64,000 nucleotides of DNA from Alphaproteobacteria bacterium (GCA_016793165.1 JAEULA010000065.1:186001-250000), one strand, 5' to 3'. Shown: positions 53,554-62,794, counted from the first letter of the stretch. Made by a program: numbers and translations. Notes: a model not told the origin generated them from the sequence alone.

Positions 53554-55866
53554 GTGGCTGAGAAGGGTTCGATCTTGGGTTTCCTCGCGGGTTTTGGGGC
53601 AGAATTGAGGGCGGCCGCGCTGGGCATCGCGTTGGCGCTGTCGTCGATCGCGATCGCGGCGCCGTCCGCGTCCGCGCAGGTCGTTTCCGAGATTCGGGTC
53701 GAGGGCACGCAGCGAATCGACCCCGATACGGTGCGCTCCTACCTACTGGTGAAGCCCGGCGACACGCTCGACGCCGATCGCCTCGACCAGGCCCTGAAGG
53801 CGCTGTTCGCCACCGGCCTTTTCGCGGATGTGAGCCTGACGCGCGAGGGCACCGCCCTCGTGGCGAAGGTCGTCGAGAATCCGATCATCAACCGCATCCA
53901 GTTCGAGGGGAACAAGCGCGTCAGCGACGACCTGCTGAACCAGGAGGTCCAGCTGCGGCCGCGCGTCGTCTACACGCGCACCAAGGTCCAGTCGGACGTC
54001 AAGCGCGTCCTCGACCTCTACCGCCGCTCCGGCCGCTTCGCCGCGACCGTCGAGCCGAAGGTCATCGAGCTGCCGCAGAACCGCGTCGACCTGGTCTTCG
54101 AGATCAACGAGGGCGACGTCACCGCGGTCCGCAAGATCGCCTTCGTCGGCAACCAGCGCTTCTCCGAGAGCCGGCTGCGCGACGTCGTGAACACGAAGGA
54201 GAGCCGCTGGTACCGATTCCTGTCGACCAGCGACACCTACGATCCCGACCGCCTGTCCTTCGACCGGGAGCTGCTGCGCAAGTTCTATCTCGGCCAGGGC
54301 TACGCCGACTTCCGCGTCGTCTCGGGCGTCGCTGAGCTGACCCCGGACCGCGAGGCCTTCTACGTCACCTTCACGGTCGACGAGGGCGAGCGCTACCGCT
54401 TCGGCACCGTCGAGGTCGTGTCGCGCCTGAAGGACCTCAAGCCCGAGGCGCTCAAGGGCGTCGTCACGACATCCGCCGGGGCATGGTACGACGCCGACAA
54501 GGTCGACGGCTCGATCCAGGCCCTGACCGACCAGTTGGGCAGCCTCGGCTACGCCTTCGTCGATGTCCGGCCGCGCGTCACGCGCGATCGCGAGCAGAAG
54601 ACGATCTCGGTGACCTACGAGATCCAGGAAGGCCCGCGCGTCTATGTCGACCGCATCAACATCATCGGCAATGTGCGCACCCTCGACAAAGTGGTTCGCC
54701 GCGAGCTGAAACTCGCCGAGGGCGACGCCTTCAACACCGCCAAGCTGCGCCGTTCGCGCCAGCGCGTCCGCAATCTCGGCTACTTCGAGAAGGTCGACGT
54801 CACGAACGTCCCGGGCGAGACGCCCGATCGCACGGTCGTCAACGTCGAGGTCCAGGAGAAGTCCACCGGCGAGATCAGCTTCGGTGTCGGCTTCTCGACC
54901 GCCGACGGCCCGCTCGGCGATATCCGGCTGCGCGAGCGCAACCTCCTCGGACGGGGCCAGGACCTGACCATCGGCCTGCTGGTGGCAGGCAAGCGTCAGG
55001 AGATCGACCTCAGCTTCGATGAGCCGTATTTCCTCGACACCAACATCGGCGCCGGCTTCGATCTCTTCAGGCTTCGGCGCGACTTCCAGCGCGAGGCGAA
55101 CTACGACGTCGACAGCATGGGCGGCGCGATCCGCGCGCGCTACCAGCTGAGCGAGTTCCTCCGCCACACCGTGCGCTACACCCTGCGCAGCGACACGATC
55201 GAGAACATCAGCGGCAACGCCTCCCGCTTCATCCGGGAGCAGAAGGGAACCTACGTCACGTCGGGGCCGGGCTACGACCTGCTCTACGATCGGCGCGACG
55301 ACCGGTTCGACCCGACCGACGGGTATTTCATCCGCTTCTCGCAGGATCTCGCCGGCTTCGGCGGCGACAGCAAATGGCTGCGCAACCGGGTCGCGGCCGG
55401 CTTCTACTACGCGTTCACGGACGACTGGGTCGGCAACATCAGCGGCGAGGCGGGCTATCTGTTCGACTTCAACGAGCCCGTCCGCATCAACCAGCGCTTC
55501 TTCGTCGGCGGCGAGAATCTTCGCGGCTTCCGGTCGGCAGGCATCGGGCCGCGCGACCGGGTCACCGGCGATACGCTGGGCGGCAAGGAATACGCCGTCG
55601 GCTCGATCGGCGTGAGCTTCCCGACCGGGCTGCCGAAGGAGGTCGGGATCCGCGGCTTCCTGTTCTCGGACTTCGGCACGCTGCGGAACACGGACAGCAA
55701 GGGCTCGACGATCGCGGACACCGGTTCGATCCGCGTCAGCGCGGGCGTCGGATTCAGCTGGCGTTCGCCCTTCGGGCCGTTGCGCCTTAGTTTTGCCTTC
55801 CCGGTCATCAAAGAAGACTTCGACAAGCGGGAAATCTTCCGCTTCAGCTTCGGCTCGCGGTTCTGA
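53554..55866 (+). CDS. bamA: Outer membrane protein assembly factor BamA
   Basis: The product (770 aa) is the Omp85 barrel that inserts beta-barrel proteins in the outer membrane. The signal peptide (about 1-42, ending SASAQ) is followed by five POTRA domains (about 43-420), starting VSEIRVEGTQRIDPDTV. The barrel has the conserved VGGENLRGFR and the DRVTGDTLGGKEYAVGSIGVSFP strands, and it ends FRFSFGSRF with the C-terminal Phe expected of outer-membrane proteins. The start is GTG 53554, with GCAGGGA upstream. It lies between rseP and skp. Confidence 0.95.
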   Translation: MAEKGSILGFLAGFGAELRAAALGIALALSSIAIAAPSASAQVVSEIRVEGTQRIDPDTVRSYLLVKPGDTLDADRLDQALKALFATGLFADVSLTREGTALVAKVVENPIINRIQFEGNKRVSDDLLNQEVQLRPRVVYTRTKVQSDVKRVLDLYRRSGRFAATVEPKVIELPQNRVDLVFEINEGDVTAVRKIAFVGNQRFSESRLRDVVNTKESRWYRFLSTSDTYDPDRLSFDRELLRKFYLGQGYADFRVVSGVAELTPDREAFYVTFTVDEGERYRFGTVEVVSRLKDLKPEALKGVVTTSAGAWYDADKVDGSIQALTDQLGSLGYAFVDVRPRVTRDREQKTISVTYEIQEGPRVYVDRINIIGNVRTLDKVVRRELKLAEGDAFNTAKLRRSRQRVRNLGYFEKVDVTNVPGETPDRTVVNVEVQEKSTGEISFGVGFSTADGPLGDIRLRERNLLGRGQDLTIGLLVAGKRQEIDLSFDEPYFLDTNIGAGFDLFRLRRDFQREANYDVDSMGGAIRARYQLSEFLRHTVRYTLRSDTIENISGNASRFIREQKGTYVTSGPGYDLLYDRRDDRFDPTDGYFIRFSQDLAGFGGDSKWLRNRVAAGFYYAFTDDWVGNISGEAGYLFDFNEPVRINQRFFVGGENLRGFRSAGIGPRDRVTGDTLGGKEYAVGSIGVSFPTGLPKEVGIRGFLFSDFGTLRNTDSKGSTIADTGSIRVSAGVGFSWRSPFGPLRLSFAFPVIKEDFDKREIFRFSFGSRF

Positions 55867-55897
55867 TCCGCGCCGCTAGACCTCGGGACCTTCAGCG

Positions 55898-56572
55898 ATG
55901 CTCATGCCACGTTTCCTTGCGGCCTTGGCCGCAACCGTCCTCGTTCTCGCGCAGGCCGCGATCGCGCAGCAGCAGCCGGCCCAGCAGCGACCGCGCCCGC
56001 AGACCCAGGCCCCGGCGCAACCGGCGGCTCCCGCGGCACCGGCCGCCACGCCCGCGGCGCAGCCCGAGCTGCCGCAATTCCCGGCCGAACTGCCTCCGAA
56101 CGGCGCGTCGATCGTGATCCTCGACGGCCGTCTGATCATGACCCAGTCGCAGGCGGCGCTGGGACTGCGCCAGCAGGCGGAGCGCCAGAACACCTCGCTG
56201 CGCGCCGACGTCCAGAAGCAGGAGCAGGAGTTCAAGAAGGCCCAGGAGGAGTTGCAGCGCGACCGCGGCAAGCTCACGCCCCAGGCCTTCGACCAGAAGG
56301 TTCGCGACCTTCAGAAGAAGATGTCCGACGCCCAGAGCGCCCTGCAGACGCGCACCCGCGGGCTCGATCGCGCCTTCGCCGAGGCGGAGGGCAAGATCTA
56401 CCAGGCGATGCTGCAGTCGTCGGTCGAGGTCGCTCAGGAGCGAGCCTACGTGCTCGTTCTCGACAAGGCGCAGGTCGTCGTCGTCCAGTCGCAGCTCGAG
56501 ATCACGGGCGAAATCCTCAAGCGCGTGAACCAGCGGCTGCCGAGCGTGCCTCTCCAGCTTCCCGCCAACTGA
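55898..56572 (+). CDS. skp: OmpH/Skp family periplasmic chaperone
   Basis: The product (224 aa) has a signal peptide (MLMPRFLAALAATVLVLAQ) and a Skp-type core: the strand SIVILDGRLIM near residue 71, a long coiled coil (about 85-165, ALGLRQQAERQ through RTRGLDRAF), then VAQERAYVLVLDKAQVVVVQSQLEIT. Between them is a 40-residue Pro/Ala/Gln-rich linker (about 25-66) not found in E. coli Skp. It probably escorts unfolded outer-membrane proteins to BamA. Confidence 0.9.
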   Translation: MLMPRFLAALAATVLVLAQAAIAQQQPAQQRPRPQTQAPAQPAAPAAPAATPAAQPELPQFPAELPPNGASIVILDGRLIMTQSQAALGLRQQAERQNTSLRADVQKQEQEFKKAQEELQRDRGKLTPQAFDQKVRDLQKKMSDAQSALQTRTRGLDRAFAEAEGKIYQAMLQSSVEVAQERAYVLVLDKAQVVVVQSQLEITGEILKRVNQRLPSVPLQLPAN

Positions 56573-56591
56573 GGCGCCGAAGGGCGCGTCG

Positions 56592-57647
56592 ATGGCGGAT
56601 CCTCGATTCTTCGCGCAAGCCGGGCCGTTCACCCTCGCGGCGCTCGCCGACATCGCGGTCGCCAAGTTGAGCCCCGGGAGCGACCCGGGGCTGTCGCTGA
56701 GCGACGTCGCGGCCCTCGACGAGGCGGGTCCGACGCAGCTGAGCTTTCTGGACAATCGGCGCTATCTCGCGGCTTTCGCGACGACGCGGGCCGGCGCGTG
56801 CCTGGTGCATCCCGACCTCGCGGGGCGAGCGCCCGCGGGGCTCGCGCTGCTGCTGACGCCCGAGCCCTATCGCGCCTTCGCGCGCGTGGCGGCCGCTTTC
56901 CATCCCGATCCGATCCCCGCCGGCGGCATCCACCCGCGCGCGGTCGTCGACCCGTCCGCGCGCCTGGGGGCCGGCGTCGTCGTCGAGGCGGGCGCGGTCG
57001 TCGGGCCGGGCGCCGAACTGGGCGGACGGGTCTGGGTCGGGCCGAATGTCGTGATCGGCGACTCGGTCGTGATCGGCGACGAGACGCGGATCGGCGCCAA
57101 CGCCTCCGTCTCGCACGCGATCATCGGGCGGCGGGTGCGCATCTATCCCGGCGCGCGCATCGGCCAGGACGGGTTCGGCTTCGCGATGAGCGCCGCGGGG
57201 CACCTGAAGGTGCCGCAGCTCGGGCGCGTACTCATCGGCGACGACGTCGAGATCGGCGCCAACACGACGATCGACCGCGGCAGCGCCTCGGACACGGTGG
57301 TCGGGGCGGGCACCCTGATTGATAACCTCGTCCAGATCGGGCACAACGTCCGCATCGGGCGCGGCTGCGTGATCGTCGCCCTGGCGGGCATCTCCGGCTC
57401 GACACGCCTCGACGACTTCGTCGTCGTGGGCGGCCAGGCGGGGTTCGCAGGCCATCTGCGGATCGGCGCCGGGGCGCGCGTGGCTGCGCAGGCCGGCGTG
57501 CATCGCGACGTTCCGGCCGGCGCCGAGGTCGGCGGCACGCCGGCCATCCCGATGCGCGAGTTCAAGCGTCTCGGGGCGATCTGGCGCCTGCAGGCGCTGG
57601 AGCGGCTCAAGGGCAGGAAGACCCAGGACGACGACAAGGACAAGTAA
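56592..57647 (+). CDS. lpxD: UDP-3-O-acylglucosamine N-acyltransferase
   Basis: The product (351 aa) adds the second hydroxyacyl chain in lipid A synthesis. An N-terminal uridine-binding domain (about 1-105) contains TQLSFLDNRRYLAAF. A left-handed beta-helix of hexapeptide repeats follows, with the catalytic-region ARIGQDGFGFA and IGANTTIDRGSASDTVVG. The C-terminal helix has MREFKRLGAIWRLQALERLK. It is 19 bp after skp and part of lpxD-fabZ-lpxA. Confidence 0.95.
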   Translation: MADPRFFAQAGPFTLAALADIAVAKLSPGSDPGLSLSDVAALDEAGPTQLSFLDNRRYLAAFATTRAGACLVHPDLAGRAPAGLALLLTPEPYRAFARVAAAFHPDPIPAGGIHPRAVVDPSARLGAGVVVEAGAVVGPGAELGGRVWVGPNVVIGDSVVIGDETRIGANASVSHAIIGRRVRIYPGARIGQDGFGFAMSAAGHLKVPQLGRVLIGDDVEIGANTTIDRGSASDTVVGAGTLIDNLVQIGHNVRIGRGCVIVALAGISGSTRLDDFVVVGGQAGFAGHLRIGAGARVAAQAGVHRDVPAGAEVGGTPAIPMREFKRLGAIWRLQALERLKGRKTQDDDKDK

Positions 57648-57662
57648 GGGTGCGGGCGAGCG

Positions 57663-58139
57663 ATGGACGAGAAGCCGGGGACGAAGACGGCCGGTGAGCC
57701 GAAGGTGATCGATGTCGGTCGGATCATGCAGATGATCCCGCATCGCTATCCCTTCCTGATGATCGACCGGGTGACCGACATCGTCCTCGATGTCAGCTGC
57801 ACAGGGATCAAGAACGTCACGATCAACGAGCCGTATTTCCAGGGCCACTTCCCGTCGCGGCCGGTGATGCCCGGCGTGCTGATCATCGAGGCCATGGCCC
57901 AGACCGCGGGCGTGCTCGTCGTCGAGACGCTGGGCCAGAACGCCGAGGGCAAGCTCGTCTACTTCATGACGATCGACCAGGCGCGCTTCCGCAAGCCGGT
58001 CGTGCCGGGCGACCAGGTGAAGATCCATTGCGTCAAGGAGCGCAGCCGCGGACCGGTCTGGCGCTTTAATGCGCAGGCCAAGGTGGATGGCGTCCTGTGC
58101 GCCGAGGCGACCTACTCGGCGATGATCGTCGAGAACTGA
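57663..58139 (+). CDS. fabZ: 3-hydroxyacyl-ACP dehydratase FabZ
   Basis: The product (158 aa) dehydrates 3-hydroxyacyl-ACP in fatty-acid elongation. The hot-dog fold signature is MIPHRYPFLMIDRV (catalytic His) and FQGHFPSRPVMPGVLIIEAMAQTAG (catalytic Glu). It competes with LpxA and LpxD for hydroxymyristoyl-ACP, which explains its conserved place between them. The stop overlaps lpxA by one base. Confidence 0.96.
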   Translation: MDEKPGTKTAGEPKVIDVGRIMQMIPHRYPFLMIDRVTDIVLDVSCTGIKNVTINEPYFQGHFPSRPVMPGVLIIEAMAQTAGVLVVETLGQNAEGKLVYFMTIDQARFRKPVVPGDQVKIHCVKERSRGPVWRFNAQAKVDGVLCAEATYSAMIVEN

Positions 58140-58933
58140 TGGTCGAGATCCATCCCACGGCGATCGTCGAGCCGGGGGCCGAGCTCGGTCGCGGCGTCAA
58201 GATCGGCGCGTATTGCCTCGTCGGCCCGAAGGTCAAGCTGGGCGACGAGGTCGAGTTGATGGGCCACGTCTGCATCGCGGGCAACACGACGATCGGCGCG
58301 CGCTCGCGGCTGTTTCCCTACGCGGTGATCGGCTACCCGCCGCAGGACATGAAGTACCGCGGCGAGGACACGCGCCTCGAGATCGGCAGCGACAACGTCA
58401 TCCGCGAGCAGGTGACCATGCACCCCGGCACGGTCGGGGGCGGCGGGCTGACCCGCGTCGGCGACCGCGGCCTGTTCATGATCGGCTCGCATGTCGCGCA
58501 CGACTGCAAGGTCGGCAACAACGTCGTGATGGTCAATCACGCCACGCTCGGCGGCCATGTGCAGGTCGGCGACTACGCGATCCTCGGCGGCCTGGTGGCG
58601 ATCCATCAGTTCGTGCGCATCGGTCCCTATGCGATGATCGGCGGCATGTCGGGTGTCGAGGCCGACGTCATCCCCTACGGAATGGTGGTCGGCGACCGCG
58701 CGCGGCTCAACGGCCTCAACGTCATCGGCCTCAAGCGCCGCAACTTCGCGCGGCAGGACATCCAGGCGCTGCGCACGGCGTATCGCCTGATGTTCGCGCA
58801 GGAGGGCACGATGGCGGAGCGCCTCGACGACGTCGCCGCGCTGTATCCGGACAACGCGGCGGTCAAGGCGATCATCGACTTCATCCGCGGCGCCGACGCG
58901 CGCGCGCTGACCCTTCCCAAGCCGGATAAATGA
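58139..58933 (+). CDS. lpxA: Acyl-ACP--UDP-N-acetylglucosamine O-acyltransferase
   Basis: The product (264 aa) performs the first lipid A step. It is a left-handed beta-helix trimer with a C-terminal helical domain. The catalytic His121 is in GSHVAHDCKVGN (E. coli His125). Gly169 in MIGGMSGV aligns with E. coli Gly173, the acyl-length ruler position; glycine there is compatible with a long hydroxyacyl chain. GLNVIGLKRRNF is the conserved UDP-sugar block. ATG 58139 overlaps the fabZ stop. Confidence 0.95.
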   Translation: MVEIHPTAIVEPGAELGRGVKIGAYCLVGPKVKLGDEVELMGHVCIAGNTTIGARSRLFPYAVIGYPPQDMKYRGEDTRLEIGSDNVIREQVTMHPGTVGGGGLTRVGDRGLFMIGSHVAHDCKVGNNVVMVNHATLGGHVQVGDYAILGGLVAIHQFVRIGPYAMIGGMSGVEADVIPYGMVVGDRARLNGLNVIGLKRRNFARQDIQALRTAYRLMFAQEGTMAERLDDVAALYPDNAAVKAIIDFIRGADARALTLPKPDK

Positions 58934-59751
58934 CCGCGAAGCTCGGCGTGCTGGCGGGAGGCGGCACCCTGCCGGCCGCCGTCGTCGCGGCCGCGCGCGC
59001 GAAGGGCCGTCCGGTCTTCGTCCTCGCCTTCCAGGGCCACACTGATCCGACGACCGTCATGGACGTCGAGCACGCCTGGGTCCGGCTGGGCGATGTCGGC
59101 GAGACCTTCAGGCGGCTGCACGAGGCGGCGGTGCGCGACATCTGCCTGATCGGCCACATGCGCCGGCCGACCGCGGCCGAATTGCGTCCCGACCTGCGGG
59201 GCATGCGCCTGCTGGCGCGCCTCGGCGTCCGGGCGTTCGGCGACGACGGCCTGCTCGGCGGCGTGATCCGCGAGATCGAGAGCGAGGGCTTCCGCGTCGT
59301 CGGCGCCGACGACGTGCTCGCCGACATCCTCGCGCCCGAGGGGCCGGTCGGCCGCGTGACGCCGAGCGCGGAGGACGGGATCGACATCGCGCGCGGCCGC
59401 GCGGTCCTCGCTGCCCTCGGCGGCGTCGACGTGGGCCAGGCGACGATCGTCGAGCGCGGCGTCGTGCTCGGAATCGAAGCGATCGAGGGCACCGACGCGC
59501 TGATCGACCGCTGCAGCGCGCTGCGGCGCGAGCCGAGCGGCGGCGTGCTGGTCAAGATGGCCAAGCCGCAGCAGGAGCGCCGTGTCGACCTTCCGACCGT
59601 CGGCGTCACGACCGTCGAGCGGGTCGCGCGCGCCGGCTTCGCCGGAATCGCGATCGAGGCGGGCCGCAGCCTGCTCGTCGATCGCGCGGCCGTCGCGGCG
59701 GCGGCGGATGCCGCGGGGCTGTTCGTCGTCGGCTGTCCCGGTCGCGCCTGA
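58930..59751 (+). CDS. lpxI: UDP-2,3-diacylglucosamine diphosphatase LpxI
   Basis: The product (273 aa) hydrolyses UDP-2,3-diacylglucosamine to lipid X. It is the LpxI (DUF1009) type that replaces LpxH in alphaproteobacteria. Typical blocks are KLGVLAGGGTLPAAVV, LIGHMRRPTAAELRPDLRG, FGDDGLLGGVIREIESEGF and VEAIEGTDALIDRC-like GIEAIEGTDALIDRC, then VKMAKPQQERRVDLPTVG. It overlaps lpxA by 4 bp and precedes lpxB. Confidence 0.95.
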   Translation: MTAKLGVLAGGGTLPAAVVAAARAKGRPVFVLAFQGHTDPTTVMDVEHAWVRLGDVGETFRRLHEAAVRDICLIGHMRRPTAAELRPDLRGMRLLARLGVRAFGDDGLLGGVIREIESEGFRVVGADDVLADILAPEGPVGRVTPSAEDGIDIARGRAVLAALGGVDVGQATIVERGVVLGIEAIEGTDALIDRCSALRREPSGGVLVKMAKPQQERRVDLPTVGVTTVERVARAGFAGIAIEAGRSLLVDRAAVAAAADAAGLFVVGCPGRA

Positions 59752-59762
59752 AGGGGGCGCGC

Positions 59763-60920
59763 GTGGCGAATTCGCCCCTGATCTTCCTGGTCGCCGGCGA
59801 GCCCTCGGGCGATCTCCTCGGCGCCCGCCTGATCGAGGCGCTGCGCCGTGCGGCGGGCGACGGCGTCGCCATCGCCGGAGTCGGCGGCGATCGCATGGCC
59901 GCGGCCGGCATGGCCTCGCTGTTCCCGGTCGAGGACCTCGCGGTGATGGGATTCGCGGAGGTGCTGCCGCGACTCCCGCGCATCCTCGGTCGGCTGCGCG
60001 AGACCGCTGCGGAGATCGCGCGGCTGCGCCCGGCCGTCGTGGTGACGATCGACTCGCCGGGCTTCACGTTGAGGCTCGCGCGGCGGATCCGGCCGCTCGG
60101 GCTCCCGCTCGTCCATTACGTCGCACCGCAGCTCTGGGCCTGGAAGCCCGAGCGGGCCAAGTCGCTGCGCGGCCTGTTCGATCGGATCATGACGATCCTG
60201 CCGTTCGAGACCGCGTTCTTCGATCGCCTCGGCATCGCGACGACCTATGTCGGGCACCCGGCGATCGAGGCGCCGCCGCCCGCGGCGGGCGACATTCTCG
60301 CCGAGCTCGGCCTTCCCGGCGGGCAGCCGGCTGTCGCGATGCTCGCGGGATCGCGGCGCGGCCTCGTGGGGCGGATGCTGCCGATCTACCGCGACGTCGC
60401 CGCGCGGTTGGCGCAGAGCCCTACGCCGCCGGCGCTCGTGCTCCCGGTCGTGCCCGGGACGGCGGCGATGGTCCGCGACGCGACGCGCGACTGGCCGCTG
60501 GCGCTCCGCGTCGTCGATGCGCCCGAGCGCAAGGCTCGCGCGCTCGCCGCTTGCGCGGCGGCCGTCGCCACCTCGGGCACCGCCACGCTGGAGCTCGCGC
60601 TCGCGTGCGTGCCCATGGTCGTCGTGTATCGGACGGGCTGGATCACGACCCGGCTCGTGCGCCGCTGGGCGACGGTCGAGCACGCGTCGCTGCCCAACCT
60701 GATCGTCGGCCGCGGGTTCCTGCCGGAGCTGCTCGGCGAGGCCTGCACCGGGGCAAACATCGTCGCGGCGCTCGCGCCGCTGCTCGGCGATCCGTCCGCG
60801 ATCGCGGCCCAGCAGGCCGGCTTCGCGGAGATGCGTGCGCAGCTGGGCGAGGGGCGGCCCTCCGACAGGGCGGCGCGCGTGGTTCTCGAGGCCGCGGCAG
60901 GCAGGGGCGCGCCGCCCTGA
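59763..60920 (+). CDS. lpxB: Lipid-A-disaccharide synthase
   Basis: The product (385 aa) couples UDP-2,3-diacylglucosamine and lipid X. It is a GT19 glycosyltransferase. LVAGEPSGDLLGARLI opens the N-terminal domain, MGFAEVLPRLPRI and YVAPQLWAWKPERAK are conserved membrane-facing blocks, and VATSGTATLELALACVPMVVVYR is the donor-site signature. The start is GTG 59763, 11 bp after lpxI. It is the last plus-strand gene of the supercluster. Confidence 0.95.
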   Translation: MANSPLIFLVAGEPSGDLLGARLIEALRRAAGDGVAIAGVGGDRMAAAGMASLFPVEDLAVMGFAEVLPRLPRILGRLRETAAEIARLRPAVVVTIDSPGFTLRLARRIRPLGLPLVHYVAPQLWAWKPERAKSLRGLFDRIMTILPFETAFFDRLGIATTYVGHPAIEAPPPAAGDILAELGLPGGQPAVAMLAGSRRGLVGRMLPIYRDVAARLAQSPTPPALVLPVVPGTAAMVRDATRDWPLALRVVDAPERKARALAACAAAVATSGTATLELALACVPMVVVYRTGWITTRLVRRWATVEHASLPNLIVGRGFLPELLGEACTGANIVAALAPLLGDPSAIAAQQAGFAEMRAQLGEGRPSDRAARVVLEAAAGRGAPP

Positions 60921-60953
60921 TCCGCCCGGGGCGCGGATCGCCGCGGCGGCGCG

Positions 60954-61925
60954 TCAGGCGTCGAGCGTGACGCCGGCGGCGCGCAGGCTTTCCTGGAGGC
61001 TGGCGCCGATCGCCATCGCGGTCGCGAGCGCGCGGCGGCCGTCCTCGCCCGTGACGACGGGCGTGCGGCCGGTGCGCACGCACTCGACGAAGGATGCGAT
61101 CTCGGCGAGGAGGTCGTCGCCGTCCTCGAAGCTGATCTCCTCGCGGTCGATGGGCGGCAGGCCCGGGAACCAAGGCTGGCCGTGGCCCTTGCGCATCGCG
61201 ACGAGCTTGCGCGCCTGGAGGTCGATCGAGACGTAGGACTGGCGCTGGAAGATGCGCAGGCGCCGCTCGGTCTTGAAGCTGATGCGGCTGGCCGTGACGG
61301 TCGCGACGCAGCCGTTCGCGAAGCGCAGCCGCGTGTTGACGATGTCCTCCTCGCTGGTGACGACCGGCGCGCCGACCGCGTCGATCATCGTGATCGGCGA
61401 GTTGACGATGGCGAGGATGAGATCGATGTCGTGGATCATCAGATCGAGCACGACGCCGACGTCGGTGCCGCGCGGCTTGAACGGCGCGATGCGCACGGCC
61501 TCGATGTAGAGCGGCTTGTCGATGTGGCGCTTGGCGTCGAGGCGCTCGAGCAGGAACCGCTGCAGGTGCCCGACCTGCAGGACCAGGCCGCGCGACTTGG
61601 CGAGCGCGATCAGCGCATCGGCCTGCTCCAGCGTCTCGGTGATCGGCTTCTCGATCAGGACGTGGACCCCGGCTTCCAGCAGGCGCCTGGCGACGTCGAA
61701 ATGCCCCTGCGTCGGCACGGCGACGGACGCGGCGTCGATCTGCCCGATCACCGCGTCGAGGCTCGTCTCGGCGCGGGCGCCGAGCGGGCCGGCGATCGCG
61801 GCGGCGCGCTCGGCATCGCGGTCGACGACGGCCACCAGCTCCGCATCCGGGATGCGGCTGTACTTGTCCGCGTGGAAGCGGCCGAAATGGCCTGCGCCGA
61901 CGACGGCGCAGCGGATCCGGGACAT
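60954..61925 (-). CDS. Gfo/Idh/MocA oxidoreductase, GnnA-like
   Basis: The product (323 aa) has an N-terminal Rossmann fold (VVGAGHFGRFHADKY, about 8-22) and the family EKPITET block, in which the Lys is catalytic. The C-terminal domain has the signature RIAPFKPRGTDVGVVLDLMIHDIDLIL. That stretch resembles oxidoreductases near lpx genes, including GnnA, which oxidises UDP-GlcNAc C3 for GlcNAc3N-containing lipid A. The position convergent with lpxB supports this, but the partner aminotransferase GnnB is not in the window, so it remains a suggestion. Confidence 0.82.
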   Translation of the reverse strand: MSRIRCAVVGAGHFGRFHADKYSRIPDAELVAVVDRDAERAAAIAGPLGARAETSLDAVIGQIDAASVAVPTQGHFDVARRLLEAGVHVLIEKPITETLEQADALIALAKSRGLVLQVGHLQRFLLERLDAKRHIDKPLYIEAVRIAPFKPRGTDVGVVLDLMIHDIDLILAIVNSPITMIDAVGAPVVTSEEDIVNTRLRFANGCVATVTASRISFKTERRLRIFQRQSYVSIDLQARKLVAMRKGHGQPWFPGLPPIDREEISFEDGDDLLAEIASFVECVRTGRTPVVTGEDGRRALATAMAIGASLQESLRAAGVTLDA

Positions 61926-61998
61926 GGCGACCTTCGTGCGCTCCAGCTAGGATGACGGCCCTTCATATCGGAACCACGACGCTTCGACGAGGCCCCAC

Positions 61999-62415
61999 AT
62001 GACGAACGCCACCCCGGATGCCGGCGCGGGATTCCGGATGCTGCACACGATGCTGCGCGTGAAGGATCTCGACCGTTCGATCGCCTTCTACACCGGCGCG
62101 CTGCGTATGAAGCTGCTGCGTCGGCGCGACGTGCCCGAGGGCAAGTACACGCTCGCCTTCGTCGGATACGGCGACGAGACCGACCACACCGTGATCGAGC
62201 TCACCTACAACTGGGGCCACCCCGGCTACGACCTGGGCAACGGTTTCGGTCATCTCGCGCTGGCCGTGCCGGACGCCTACAAGACCTGCGAGGAGCTGCG
62301 CGCCCAGGGCGTGAAGATCACCCGTGAGCCCGGACCGGTGAAGTTCGGGACCACCGTGATCGCATTCGTCGAGGATCCGGACGGCTACAAGATCGAGCTG
62401 ATCCAGCGCCCGTGA
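61999..62415 (+). CDS. gloA: Lactoylglutathione lyase (glyoxalase I)
   Basis: The product (138 aa) isomerises the hemithioacetal of methylglyoxal and glutathione to lactoylglutathione. It has a VOC fold. Metal ligands are His16 (MLHTMLRVKDLDRSI), Glu in HTVIELTYNWG, His in GFGHLALAV and Glu133 in GYKIELIQ. The first 10 residues are a variable tail. It is divergent from the GnnA-like gene, with a 73-bp shared promoter region. Confidence 0.94.
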   Translation: MTNATPDAGAGFRMLHTMLRVKDLDRSIAFYTGALRMKLLRRRDVPEGKYTLAFVGYGDETDHTVIELTYNWGHPGYDLGNGFGHLALAVPDAYKTCEELRAQGVKITREPGPVKFGTTVIAFVEDPDGYKIELIQRP

Positions 62416-62419
62416 TGCG

Positions 62420-62462
62420 CGCTGCCGCTCGCGGCGCAATCCTGCGCCGAGCGGCGGCAGCG
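62420..62462. terminator. GC-rich hairpin after gloA
   Basis: The inner stem CGGCGCA (62432-62438) pairs with TGCGCCG (62443-62449) over ATCC. The outer arm CGCTGCCGCT (62420-62429) pairs with 62450-62462 with a small bulge. It follows the gloA stop closely and lies between convergent genes, so it could end transcription from both sides. There is no T-run. Confidence 0.35.
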
Positions 62463-62572
62463 ACCGTGCGGGGCTCGGCGAGCAAGGGCTCCACGAGCCG
62501 GGGGCGATCTCTGCCGCCGCCGCCGCCCGACGGCATGGCGGCCCTTGCGGCGGGGAGCGCTCGGGAGAGGTC

Positions 62573-62767
62573 CTAGAAGGCTCCGCGGGCGAGCCAGACC
62601 ACGATCACGGCAAGGGACGCCAGGAAGGCCGCACGCCAGACGCGGACGCCGAGCGGCGGCCGATTCTGGTTCGCGGCGACCGGGAGCATGGGGCGCGGCC
62701 CGATGCGCGGTCCCATCGGTGGCGTTGGCCTTGCGGCCATGTCGAGTCGGCGCTGCCCCTCTGCCAC
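62573..62767 (-). CDS. Small hypothetical membrane protein
   Basis: A 64-aa protein with a Pro/Arg-rich N-terminal half and one C-terminal membrane helix (about 44-62: VWRAAFLASLAVIVVWLAR). The start is GTG at 62767, with AAGGGGG about 5 bp upstream. It lies 27 bp downstream of gltA on the same strand and may be co-transcribed. No family is recognised. The ribosome site and the hydrophobic end argue for a real gene, but its small size leaves doubt. Confidence 0.5.
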   Translation of the reverse strand: MAEGQRRLDMAARPTPPMGPRIGPRPMLPVAANQNRPPLGVRVWRAAFLASLAVIVVWLARGAF

Positions 62768-62794
62768 GCGAACCCCCTTCGGCTCCCCGGGATC

